Shown here: positions 15,629 through 23,943 of the stretch, in pieces
Position numbering within the stretch: the first letter of the stretch is position 1
Layout of the letters: every line of letters starts with the position of its first letter
DNA from: CAZIGM01 sp964538675
GTDB taxonomy: Bacteria > Bacillota > Bacilli > Tepidibacillales > Tepidibacillaceae
Length of the DNA: 24,004 nucleotides
Reading direction: 5' to 3'
Assembly: GCA_964538675.1 (NCBI GenBank)
Contig: CAZIGM010000030.1
Span: 1 to 24,004, forward strand
Translations under genes and position numbers: made by a program
Notes under the pieces: model-generated
Seen by the model: only the letters and a program-made list of their open reading frames with translations
Databases searched by the model: none
What the model was told of the DNA's origin: nothing

Positions 15629-17845
15629 ATGAATTCAATATATGTAGGTGTTGACATTGGATCAGCTACTGTAAAAGTAATAGGTATTTCTTCATCTAAA
15701 GAAATTATTGGTACACCAATCTGTTTAAGACATGATCAGTTCAAATCTCAAGTTGAAGCCTTAAAATATGCATTTAAGTTTTATATGGATTCGTGTGCAG
15801 ATTCTAAAATTAAGGGAATTGGTATTACTGGAAGCGGAAGAGAACTCAATCGTCATATAATAGGCGGTGATATTACTAGCACGGAAATATTTGCTCATTC
15901 TGTAGGAACAAGTTATTTATTAGAAAGAAATCAGATTAAGATAAACGAATATGGTCAAAAAAAGGTTGCAAAAAAAATAGGAACAATAATCGAAATTGGT
16001 GGACAAGATTCTAAGGTAATTGTGTTTGACAACAATAATGTTCCGATTTTTTTTAATATGAATACAATATGTTCTGCTGGCACAGGAGAATTTCTTAAAC
16101 AGATTTCTGATGAGGCTGGCATTACTCTAGAGGAATTTAGTAATCAGTCTTTGCAAGCAAAGCAATCCGCTAGAATAGATTCCACTTGCACGGTCTTTTC
16201 ACGACGAGATTTTCGACATCTAACACAAAAAGGAGTTTCTTTACCCGAAAGATTGCGTGGAGTATGTGATGCAATGGTAAAAAATTATATACAAAATGTA
16301 GTTAAGGATTATGTACTTCCGGGTCCTATTATATTTCAAGGTGGAGTTGCCTTTAATGAGGGAGTGAAATATGCTTTTGAAAGAAGTCTAAATCAAGAAA
16401 TAATAGTACCAATTCATAACGATGTACTTGGAGCACTAGGGATGGCGGCAATTGTTATGGAAAATAAAAAAAGTAATAACGATTCCACCACTTCTTACAA
16501 AGAGGATTTTCTTTCAAAAGAGTTTTCAAGTCAAATTAAATACTGTCATGGTTGTCAAAATGCATGCGAGTTATCACAACCGTATGAAGTAATAGGCAAT
16601 GGAATAAAAATATTAGATACACTAGGTGGAAAATGTGATGGGTGTCTTTTAGAAAAAAATATTTATGATTATCCGCAATCAGAACAAAATATAAGAGTAC
16701 CAATTTATAGAGGCAATCAGCAATATCCGACAGAGAAGGTAAAAATTAATGATATTAAGAGGACATCTAGCGGGAAATATTTTGCAGGTATAGATGGAGG
16801 GTCAAGAGGAACTAAATATGCCTTAATAAAAAGCGAAGGGAATGATATAAAGATAATAAGTGTTGGCTCAATAGAAACTTCAGGAGATGCCATTAAGGCT
16901 ATTAAGCAAGCATTATTATATATTAAACAAAGCCTTCAGTCTTTAGATGAGTTATGCGGAATAGGTACAACGGGAAGTGCAGGCGAATTAGCTAGAGATA
17001 TTATCACTACAAAAACAAAAAATACTTCAGACATAAAAGCTACTGAGATTATTGCTCATATAACATGGGCTCAACATATGATTCCAAATGTTAAAACAAT
17101 AATGGATATTGGTGGTAATGACACAAAAATTATTTCAGTTAATGACCATGGTGTTGATTTTGCAATGAATGATAAATGTGCTGCGGGAGCAGGGGCATTT
17201 ATTGAAGCAATATCTAAAAAATTCGAGGTTCCTTTAGATAAGTTTGGAGAAATAGCATTAAAATCAAAAATCCCTACAAGAATATCCGGGCGGTGCGCTG
17301 TATTTGGTGAATCTGATATCATTCATAAATCAAGGGCTGGTTTTCCTATGGAAGATTTATTTATGGGATTAGCGCATTCAATTTGCCGAACCTATTTATC
17401 GGATATAGGTAAGGGCAAGATGATATCTGTACCCGTAGTTGCTCAAGGGGGTACTTTTCTAAATCAAGCAATAAAAAAAGCATTTATGGATACATTACAA
17501 TTAACAGAAAGTGATTTTATTATCGCGAAAGATAATAGATTTGTTATTGGGGCAGGTGCCTTAGGGGCTGCTTTGTTATCTAAACAAGCTTATGAAAAAG
17601 GATATGATTCAAGCTTTAAAGGATTTGATTATATTATAAATTCGGATTATTATACCGAAACACTTACATGCTCAAATCCTGTATGTGATAGAACGTGCCA
17701 TGGTTTAATCTCATTAATGGAGAATGATAAACCTGTCGCCGGGTATAAATCAATCAATTGTGATTTTGGTCATTTTGAAGGAATGTTTCAAGATGAATCT
17801 TCTAAAGAACACATACTAAAAATAATGATGAAGGGGTTAGCATAA
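15629..17845 (+). CDS. Double-domain acyl-CoA dehydratase activase (BadF/BadG/BcrA/BcrD ATPase family)
   Basis: This is a 738-residue protein made of two tandem ASKHA-fold ATPase halves of the HgdC/BcrA type. Such activases use ATP to push a low-potential electron into a 2-hydroxyacyl-CoA dehydratase or related enzyme. Half 1 (about 1-285) has GVDIGSATVKV, EIGGQDSKVI, CSAGTGEFL and QGGVAFNEGV. Half 2 (about 385-680) has GIDGGSRGTKYAL, DIGGNDTKII, CAAGAGAFIE and QGGTFLNQAI. Each half keeps two cysteines at Cys-x38-Cys (C148/C187 and C517/C556), the spacing I recall for the HgdC cluster ligands. Extra cysteines lie in the linker (C306, C309, C313, C336, C339) and the tail (C681, C686, C690, C711). 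The stop overlaps the next start by one base (TAATG), so the genes are translationally coupled. The physiological substrate is unknown. Confidence 0.88.
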   Translation: MNSIYVGVDIGSATVKVIGISSSKEIIGTPICLRHDQFKSQVEALKYAFKFYMDSCADSKIKGIGITGSGRELNRHIIGGDITSTEIFAHSVGTSYLLERNQIKINEYGQKKVAKKIGTIIEIGGQDSKVIVFDNNNVPIFFNMNTICSAGTGEFLKQISDEAGITLEEFSNQSLQAKQSARIDSTCTVFSRRDFRHLTQKGVSLPERLRGVCDAMVKNYIQNVVKDYVLPGPIIFQGGVAFNEGVKYAFERSLNQEIIVPIHNDVLGALGMAAIVMENKKSNNDSTTSYKEDFLSKEFSSQIKYCHGCQNACELSQPYEVIGNGIKILDTLGGKCDGCLLEKNIYDYPQSEQNIRVPIYRGNQQYPTEKVKINDIKRTSSGKYFAGIDGGSRGTKYALIKSEGNDIKIISVGSIETSGDAIKAIKQALLYIKQSLQSLDELCGIGTTGSAGELARDIITTKTKNTSDIKATEIIAHITWAQHMIPNVKTIMDIGGNDTKIISVNDHGVDFAMNDKCAAGAGAFIEAISKKFEVPLDKFGEIALKSKIPTRISGRCAVFGESDIIHKSRAGFPMEDLFMGLAHSICRTYLSDIGKGKMISVPVVAQGGTFLNQAIKKAFMDTLQLTESDFIIAKDNRFVIGAGALGAALLSKQAYEKGYDSSFKGFDYIINSDYYTETLTCSNPVCDRTCHGLISLMENDKPVAGYKSINCDFGHFEGMFQDESSKEHILKIMMKGLA

Positions 17846-20427
17846 TGATTAAGCCTGTTATTGGCATTTCAACAGCTTTTACTGGTAAATATAAATCAAG
17901 TAAGTTAATTATTCGTTTTTTGGAGTTAATAGATATTGAGGTTGTAAAAAGTACAACCACTAATCCAGAAATAATTGAAGCTGGAAGTACTATCGCTAGT
18001 GCAGACTATTGTTTACCTTTAAGGGTTTATATTGGACATATTTATTATTTAATAAAAAATTTTCCTACAATAAATTATATTGTTACGCCAATCATAAAAA
18101 GTGAATACTCAGATTCAAGTACCTGTGCAAAGTATAGGGATTTAGATGGTGTAATAATTCGCTCATTAGGGAATATGACAGGTTATAGAATAATGCGAAG
18201 CAGTGTAAAAGAAACAAAGGATTTTGCAAGATTAGTTGGTGTGGAACAAGCGCAAAATTTAGTAGAAAATGCACGTAATATTCCTAAAATAATAGCTCCA
18301 GAAATAGAATCTATTGATAAAAAACATTTACGGCAAGTTTGTATTCAATTATATGCTGATATATACAACTTAAATAGAATTAAATTTTTAGCTGAAATGG
18401 ATTTTTTAAAAAATAATAAGACAATATACTTAAAAATAGAAAAAGCATTTAAACAGGCTTACACTGAAATATTTGAACTAAAAGTGGATATGCATGAAAA
18501 ATTGTTTATTGACAAAAGAAAACCGAGATTGGCTATTGTTGGTAGAAGCTATTTAGTTGATGACCCAGCACTATCAGCTGATATAAAAGGTTACTTTAAA
18601 AAAAGAGGAGTAGCAGTAATAACTAGTCAAGATATTCCCTTTGAAAACATAAAAGAAGATTTTAATAAAGTAGATGGTTTTTATGATACCCATAAAACAG
18701 CACAAGCTTTTATCAATACTATATTTGATGAAGTTGATGGTTTTATAGCCATAGGTAGTTTTGGCTGTCATCCTGATGCATTTCAAGTGGAGTATTTAGC
18801 TAAATATATTACTGATAAAGGGAAATCGTGTTGGACTTTCAAATATGATGAGCAAACAGGAGGAATAGGTTTTAAAACGAGGTATGAAACAATTTTAAGT
18901 TTTTTAGAAAATAAAAAAGATGAACGTATTTGTAATGTAGTTAGTAAAAATAGTTTGATAAATGAAACAATACAATCGAAAAACATAACTAAAGTAGTTA
19001 ACAAAACGAAAAACAATGTTCAGCCTATTTTTATATGGCCACATATGGGATATGGAATAGATTTAATAGTAAAAGAAATTTGGCATCAACTCGGATTAAG
19101 TAGTTACTTATTTCCACCTAAATCGGTGAGCGAAGAAACATTAGTAATAGGAAATAAATATTATACTGAAACATGTTCTCCATTCTCTTTATACATAGGT
19201 AGTTTAAAAGAAACTTTGGAACAATTATTTAAAGAGCTTGAAGTTGAAGCGAAAAAAAATATGAATGATGTAAAGCCCAGGAGAATAATTATTTTGATGG
19301 CTAAGGGTAAGGGACCATGTACATTTGGGTGGTATTCCATAGCAGGCAAATCATTATTAGTTGATCACTATTCAGATGTATTAGCGAAATATGGGCATTC
19401 TTTAGAAATGATATTAATAGATAATCAAGGAAGAGACCTTGTTTCATTTTTAAAAGAAATCTCTAATGTTGCGGAAAATGATAATTTAGAACAGATTATC
19501 AAAATTTTAGAGAGAATACAGTATTCTAGGAACGTAATAAAAACAGTTAGATTAGAAGTAAAAATGATTAGATTATTAAAAAATATAGTATGGACTGGCT
19601 GGGAAAAATTATTAGCATATGAAGAGTTACAAAATGAAGCTCTTGTTGTTCGAGCTCATGAATTAATAAAAGGTTCTACCACCAAATCATTAAGTAAATG
19701 GATAAAGGAACTTGACACTGCTCATACGCTAGAAGATATTACAAAGGTTAAAGAGCTTGGACTAAATGAACTAGGATCCATATCACAAGATGAGGAATTA
19801 AAACCAAAGGTTGTAATAGTTGGGGAGATTTACGGGACTTTAACTTCTTTTGCCAATCGTGGAACTGTAGACAATTTATTAGGTCAATTTGGTGTTGAAG
19901 GTATTGAAGGAATGCGATTAAGCCAATTTATACTCGGTTCATTTAAGGGTTTAAAATATGATTTTATTCACAATCAACCTATTATTAAATCTTTAATAAA
20001 GGTTTTAGAGACTAGGGGATTTTATTACCCAAATAAATGGGTAAGAGAACCCTTTGCCAAACCGTTTATAGAACATGAAATTGGAGGAGATGGGCAGCCA
20101 ACAGTTGCAAGGGCTCGGCATTTTATTGAGTGTGAGGGTGTTGATGGAATTCTACATATATATCCGTTTAAATGTATGCCTGAAGGGATAGCAAAGGATG
20201 CATTAAAGGAAATGGGGCAAATATATGGTGTTAAAAGTTTGCATCTTTCTTATGACAGAGAGATTGAGATAGAAAGATTAAAAACTGAGATAGATACATT
20301 TTCAGTTTTATTAAATCAAGATTTAGAAACTAGAAAAGAAGATTTGAAATGGAGAGACAGAGAGATTAGTAGAAGAGGGAACATTGGAAAAGCGATTGAA
20401 AGAATATATCAGCAATCGACGAGGTGA
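17845..20427 (+). CDS. DUF2229 / 2-hydroxyacyl-CoA dehydratase (HgdB-like) protein, activase partner
   Basis: The protein has 860 residues and two parts. The N-terminal DUF2229 part (KPVIGISTAFTGKY onward) is followed by a 2-hydroxyglutaryl-CoA dehydratase D-component-like part with the segments RLAIVGRSYLVDDP, GSFGCHPDAF, KVVIVGEIYGTLTSFANRG, GGDGQPTVARARHF and HIYPFKCMPEGI. Conserved-looking cysteines that could bind an Fe-S cluster are C56, C94, C308, C444, C492, C763 and C777. In many clostridia this whole module is fused to the upstream double activase in one chain of about 1,400 residues; here it is split into two coupled genes. Its ribosome binding site (AAGGGG) is inside the upstream gene. 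A true dehydratase, a double-cubane-cluster-like reductase or an unknown reduction are all possible. Confidence 0.85.
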   Translation: MIKPVIGISTAFTGKYKSSKLIIRFLELIDIEVVKSTTTNPEIIEAGSTIASADYCLPLRVYIGHIYYLIKNFPTINYIVTPIIKSEYSDSSTCAKYRDLDGVIIRSLGNMTGYRIMRSSVKETKDFARLVGVEQAQNLVENARNIPKIIAPEIESIDKKHLRQVCIQLYADIYNLNRIKFLAEMDFLKNNKTIYLKIEKAFKQAYTEIFELKVDMHEKLFIDKRKPRLAIVGRSYLVDDPALSADIKGYFKKRGVAVITSQDIPFENIKEDFNKVDGFYDTHKTAQAFINTIFDEVDGFIAIGSFGCHPDAFQVEYLAKYITDKGKSCWTFKYDEQTGGIGFKTRYETILSFLENKKDERICNVVSKNSLINETIQSKNITKVVNKTKNNVQPIFIWPHMGYGIDLIVKEIWHQLGLSSYLFPPKSVSEETLVIGNKYYTETCSPFSLYIGSLKETLEQLFKELEVEAKKNMNDVKPRRIIILMAKGKGPCTFGWYSIAGKSLLVDHYSDVLAKYGHSLEMILIDNQGRDLVSFLKEISNVAENDNLEQIIKILERIQYSRNVIKTVRLEVKMIRLLKNIVWTGWEKLLAYEELQNEALVVRAHELIKGSTTKSLSKWIKELDTAHTLEDITKVKELGLNELGSISQDEELKPKVVIVGEIYGTLTSFANRGTVDNLLGQFGVEGIEGMRLSQFILGSFKGLKYDFIHNQPIIKSLIKVLETRGFYYPNKWVREPFAKPFIEHEIGGDGQPTVARARHFIECEGVDGILHIYPFKCMPEGIAKDALKEMGQIYGVKSLHLSYDREIEIERLKTEIDTFSVLLNQDLETRKEDLKWRDREISRRGNIGKAIERIYQQSTR
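20421..20427 (+). promoter_or_regulatory. Ribosome binding site favouring a TTG start for the GH31 gene
   Basis: GAGGTGA overlaps the stop codon of the preceding gene and lies 5 bases before TTG at 20433. The alternative GTG at 20424 is inside this sequence and lacks its own site, so the TTG is the more likely start. Confidence 0.55.
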
Positions 20428-20432
20428 CCAAC

Positions 20433-22775
20433 TTGGATTATATAGAAAAAATTGAAGATTATGAAGTAGATAATAATCAATTAATACTAAAGGGCGGAAA
20501 CTGGGGAAATATTCATATCCGCCCTTTTTCTTCAGGAGTTATTAATATTGAATTTGTAAGAGCTACTTCTTGGAATAAATCCTATTCACCATTAAAATCT
20601 TATTCAGTTATTAATGATTATGAGAAAGATGTTCAGTTTTCTATAAAAAAAAGAAAAAATAAAATTAAAATGATAATGCCCAAAGCAGAGGTTGATATTA
20701 GATTAAATCCCTTTTCAATTACTATATATCGTGATGATCATAAAAGGTATCTTAACCATTGTACTTTTGAATGGGATGGTTGGAAGGTAGGGTTAAAATT
20801 TTTAATAGACAAAAACGAACACTTTTATGGATTAGGGGAAACAGATCAAAATGCAGAAAAAATTGAATTAGATCATCTAGGTAATAAGTATACATTATGG
20901 AATAAACATTTACCTGCACCCTCAAGAATGATATTTCCATTTACTATTAGTTCAAAAGGGTATGGTTTATTTATCGATAATTATTGGCCAGCTGAGATAG
21001 ATATTGGTTCGCATAATCTAAAAAAATTTTCCTATGTCTCAGACGGTGGGAAACTTAATTGCTATATCATGATTGGGAAAAGCATCGAAGATATCTTATA
21101 TAAATATAGTAAAGTAATCGGGGCTCCAACTATACCTCCACGCTTTGTTTTTGGCTTATTACAATCAAAGTTCGGTTATAAATCTAGTCAAGAAGTAGAA
21201 AGCATTGCAAATAAATATAGAAAAAAACAAATACCTTGTGATGGAATAATAATTGATTTATATTGGTTTAATAAGATGGGAGATATGAGTTTTAACAAAA
21301 AAAAATTTCCAAAACCTAATGAAATGATTACAAAACTTAAGGAAAAAGGATTTCATATAATTTTAATTGAAGAGCCTTACATTACTAAAGGAAGCAGATT
21401 ATTTGAGGAAGGAAAAAAACTAGAGGTTTTTGGAAAGAAAAGCACCGGGGAGCCTTATATAATCCCATTCTGGCCAGGGCAATCAGCAATAGTAGATTTT
21501 ACTAATCCTTTAGCAAAACAATGGTGGGCAAATCAACACTATAATTTAATTGATATGGGTGTTGGAGGTTGGTGGGCTGATTTAAATGAACCAGAAGATC
21601 ATCCCCAAGATATGATTCATTATGCAGGACCAGCTAGCAAAGTTCATAATATTTTTGCTTTAGAGATGATGCGTTCTATCAAATTAGCATATGAACAACA
21701 TGCACCAGATAAAAGGTTATTTATAATGAGCCGTTCGGGATGGGCTGGTATGCAAAGATATGGAGCAGGTACTTGGAGTGGGGATGTAGAAACTTCATGG
21801 GAAGCATTATCAAAACAAATTGCACTCGGCTTAAATATGGGTTTAGTGGGGGTACCTTATTGGAATACAGATATAGGTGGATTTATTGGGGAATCAGTAA
21901 GCTCTGAACTATTTATTCGCTGGTTACAATTTGGTGCATTTACGCCAATAATGAGGCCCCATGGTTTTCATGCAGAAAGAGAACCTTGGAGTTTTGGTGA
22001 AGAGGCGGAGATAATTATAACTGAAATAATTAAACTTCGCTATCAAATGATACCATATTTATATACTTTAGCCTATGAAGCATATGAAAAAGGATTGCCA
22101 ATAATGAGACCTTTAGTTATGTATTATCCTGATAATCCAGTTGTGACTAACATTACTGATCAGTATTTATTTGGTAAAGATTTATTAGTGGCCCCGATTC
22201 TTAAAAAAGGGGAAAGAGAAAGGACTGTTTATTTGCCGGAGGGAAACTGGTATAATTTTTGGACATGTGAAAAGATTTATGGCAACCAATTTATTAATGT
22301 AGAAGCTCCTTTGGAGCAAATACCTATATTTGTAAAAGCAGATGCTATCTTGCCGATATTACCTGTAAGAAACTATATTGATGAGAAAGAATGGTCCGAG
22401 CTAAATCTTCTTATATATCCAGAGACTAATAGTGAATATTTACTTTATGAAGATGATGGTGAAACAAACGATTACCAAGAAGACAGCTTCACATTAATCA
22501 AATTTATAAGTAAAATAGACAATAAGAGATGGAACTTAGAAATTGAGAAACCAAAAGGTTCGTATATAGGACAAGTAAAAAAAAGAAAATATAATATAAT
22601 GGCGTTAACAGAAAATAAGCCTAAAAAGATATTAGTTAATGGAGTAGAAAATAAATCTTGGATATATAACATAGATGAAAATAAATTAACTATTGAAGTA
22701 TTAACGTATTATAAAGAGAATACTTTAATCGAAGTAGAATTTTGCCCAGATATGATAAGACTCCCACTTCATTGA
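20433..22775 (+). CDS. Glycoside hydrolase family 31 alpha-glucosidase
   Basis: This is a 780-residue cytoplasmic GH31 enzyme with no signal peptide. It has an N-terminal beta-sandwich (FYGLGETDQNAEKIELDHLGNKYTLWN), a catalytic barrel and C-terminal beta domains (LLYEDDGETNDYQED). The catalytic nucleophile is D383 in WWADLNEPE and the acid/base is D451 in WSGDVETSWE, numbered from the TTG at 20433; IGGFIGE and RPHGFHAEREPW also fit the family. It likely removes alpha-linked glucose or a related sugar (alpha-xylosidase or sulfoquinovosidase cannot be excluded). It overlaps or abuts the dehydratase-like gene, so it is in the same operon, a coupling with no obvious reason. The last codons (PDMIRLPLH) and the TGA stop lie in palindromic repeat copy C. 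Confidence 0.92.
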   Translation: MDYIEKIEDYEVDNNQLILKGGNWGNIHIRPFSSGVINIEFVRATSWNKSYSPLKSYSVINDYEKDVQFSIKKRKNKIKMIMPKAEVDIRLNPFSITIYRDDHKRYLNHCTFEWDGWKVGLKFLIDKNEHFYGLGETDQNAEKIELDHLGNKYTLWNKHLPAPSRMIFPFTISSKGYGLFIDNYWPAEIDIGSHNLKKFSYVSDGGKLNCYIMIGKSIEDILYKYSKVIGAPTIPPRFVFGLLQSKFGYKSSQEVESIANKYRKKQIPCDGIIIDLYWFNKMGDMSFNKKKFPKPNEMITKLKEKGFHIILIEEPYITKGSRLFEEGKKLEVFGKKSTGEPYIIPFWPGQSAIVDFTNPLAKQWWANQHYNLIDMGVGGWWADLNEPEDHPQDMIHYAGPASKVHNIFALEMMRSIKLAYEQHAPDKRLFIMSRSGWAGMQRYGAGTWSGDVETSWEALSKQIALGLNMGLVGVPYWNTDIGGFIGESVSSELFIRWLQFGAFTPIMRPHGFHAEREPWSFGEEAEIIITEIIKLRYQMIPYLYTLAYEAYEKGLPIMRPLVMYYPDNPVVTNITDQYLFGKDLLVAPILKKGERERTVYLPEGNWYNFWTCEKIYGNQFINVEAPLEQIPIFVKADAILPILPVRNYIDEKEWSELNLLIYPETNSEYLLYEDDGETNDYQEDSFTLIKFISKIDNKRWNLEIEKPKGSYIGQVKKRKYNIMALTENKPKKILVNGVENKSWIYNIDENKLTIEVLTYYKENTLIEVEFCPDMIRLPLH

Positions 22776-22815
22776 AGTGGTGAAAAACCCCATCTGAATA
22801 AAATTCGGCTTTATT
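22746..22815 (+). repeat. Modular palindromic repeat, copy C, overlapping the GH31 3' end
   Basis: CCAGATATGATAAGA is followed by the hairpin CCACTTC-ATT-GAAGTGG (22764-22770 with 22774-22780). A short A-rich joint leads to CATCTGAATAAA-ATTCGGC-TTTATT, which matches the right end of copy A almost exactly. The GH31 stop codon (22773-22775) is inside the first hairpin. This is a compact copy of about 70 bases, probably close to the minimal element. Confidence 0.8.
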
Positions 22816-22831
22816 GCTAGGTATAAAAAAT

Positions 22832-22885
22832 AAGGGAATACTCAATTTCTGTTTTAATATAATCAGAGAAAACGAGTATTCCCTT
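22832..22885. repeat. 12-bp perfect inverted repeat with 30-base centre
   Basis: AAGGGAATACTC (22832-22843) and GAGTATTCCCTT (22874-22885) are perfect inverted copies. The 30-base centre holds a weaker TTTCTG / CAGAGAAA pairing. It may terminate the activase-GH31 transcript, although no long T run follows. The rest of the 331-base gap up to 23107 is AT-rich and holds the hisJ promoter described separately. Confidence 0.6.
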
Positions 22886-23024
22886 CAATAATTTCAATAT
22901 AAGATTAAGTAGATAACAACAAATATATAGTATATAATATGAAAATATATAATAAAGCCAAAAATAGAAATATATAGGAAGGTAACGGAAAATCATATAA
23001 ACATATATATAAGTATTAGGAAGT

Positions 23025-23053
23025 TTGACGTTATGTCAAATTCTATCTATACT
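23025..23053 (+). promoter_or_regulatory. SigA-type promoter of the PHP gene with overlapping palindromes
   Basis: TTGACG (23025-23030), a 17-base spacer and TATACT (23048-23053) make a good SigA promoter. The -35 lies inside a palindrome TTTGAC-GTTAT-GTCAAA (23024-23040), which could be a repressor operator. A wider pair, TAAGTATT (23010-23017) and AATACTTA (23071-23078), flanks the whole promoter. Confidence 0.65.
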
Positions 23054-23106
23054 ATTAAATGTTAATAAGAAATACTTAATATAGGATGAAAGGTAGTTGC
23101 AATTAT

Positions 23107-23913
23107 ATGTTAATAGATTATCATACACATCATGAAAGATGTGGTCATGCTACAGGAACTCTTAGAGAATATGTAGAAAATGCAATAATATTAAAACTAG
23201 ATGAAATTGGTTTATCTGACCATATGCCAATAATTCATATGGCAAAAGATAAGTGCTTACCTGGATTAGCTATGAAACTAAAAGAGTTAGAGCAATATGT
23301 TCAGGAAGTATTAGATTTAAAAAGTGAATATAAAAATGATATTGTAATAAGATTAGGATTAGAAGCAGATTATATTGAAGGTTTTGAGGACAAAATTGAT
23401 GAACTACTTAAACCATATCCTTTTGATTATTTAATAGGTTCTGTTCATTTTTTAGGAGAATGGGATATTTCTGATAGTAGACAAATAGTGAATTGGCAAA
23501 AGAAAAGAGTTGAGGAGATATATAAAGATTATTATAAAGCTGTGCAGGGAGCTACAAAATCTGGTTTATACGATATTATTGGACATTTTGATGTTGTTAA
23601 AAAACACGGATATGTTCCAGAAGGAGATTTAACATCACTAGTGTTTGAAACACTTCTAGCAGTAAAGGAAAGTGATACGGCAATAGAAATAAATGTATCC
23701 GGACTTATGAGAATACATAAAGAGTTATATCCTTCCTTTAATATAATTAAAAAAGCAATAGAATTTGGAATACCGTTTACTTTAGGTTCGGATGCACACT
23801 TACCTGAACATGTACATTTGAATATAGATGTTGGAAGAGAATTTCTTAAAAATAATGGAGTTAAAGAGATAGCAACATTTGTTCAAAGAGAGAGAGTAAT
23901 GAGAGAATTTTAG
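23107..23913 (+). CDS. hisJ: PHP-superfamily histidinol-phosphatase, HisJ type
   Basis: This is a 268-residue PHP-domain phosphoesterase of the HisJ/HisK family, which removes phosphate from L-histidinol phosphate in histidine synthesis. Metal-site motifs are in order: DYHTHHERCGHATG at the N-terminus, GLEADYIEG, GSVHFL, GHFDVVKKHG, EINVSGLMR and GSDAHLPEHV near the C-terminus. The length equals what I recall for the Bacillus enzyme. The ATG at 23107 is chosen because the GAAAGGT site (23088-23094) precedes it, whereas the in-frame ATG at 23086 has no ribosome binding site and would add seven poorly conserved residues. Other PHP phosphatases are possible. In Bacillus, his genes follow yvoF, so further his genes could lie to the right, but none is seen here. 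Confidence 0.82.
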   Translation: MLIDYHTHHERCGHATGTLREYVENAIILKLDEIGLSDHMPIIHMAKDKCLPGLAMKLKELEQYVQEVLDLKSEYKNDIVIRLGLEADYIEGFEDKIDELLKPYPFDYLIGSVHFLGEWDISDSRQIVNWQKKRVEEIYKDYYKAVQGATKSGLYDIIGHFDVVKKHGYVPEGDLTSLVFETLLAVKESDTAIEINVSGLMRIHKELYPSFNIIKKAIEFGIPFTLGSDAHLPEHVHLNIDVGREFLKNNGVKEIATFVQRERVMREF

Positions 23914-23943
23914 CTTAGATTTTACTAGGTAGTAATGTTATCT

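Noticed and set aside
22986..23106. T-box leader or riboswitch before hisJ
   Set aside because: No T-box sequence (AGGGTGGNACCGCG-like) nor another known riboswitch core is visible; only the promoter palindromes are supported.
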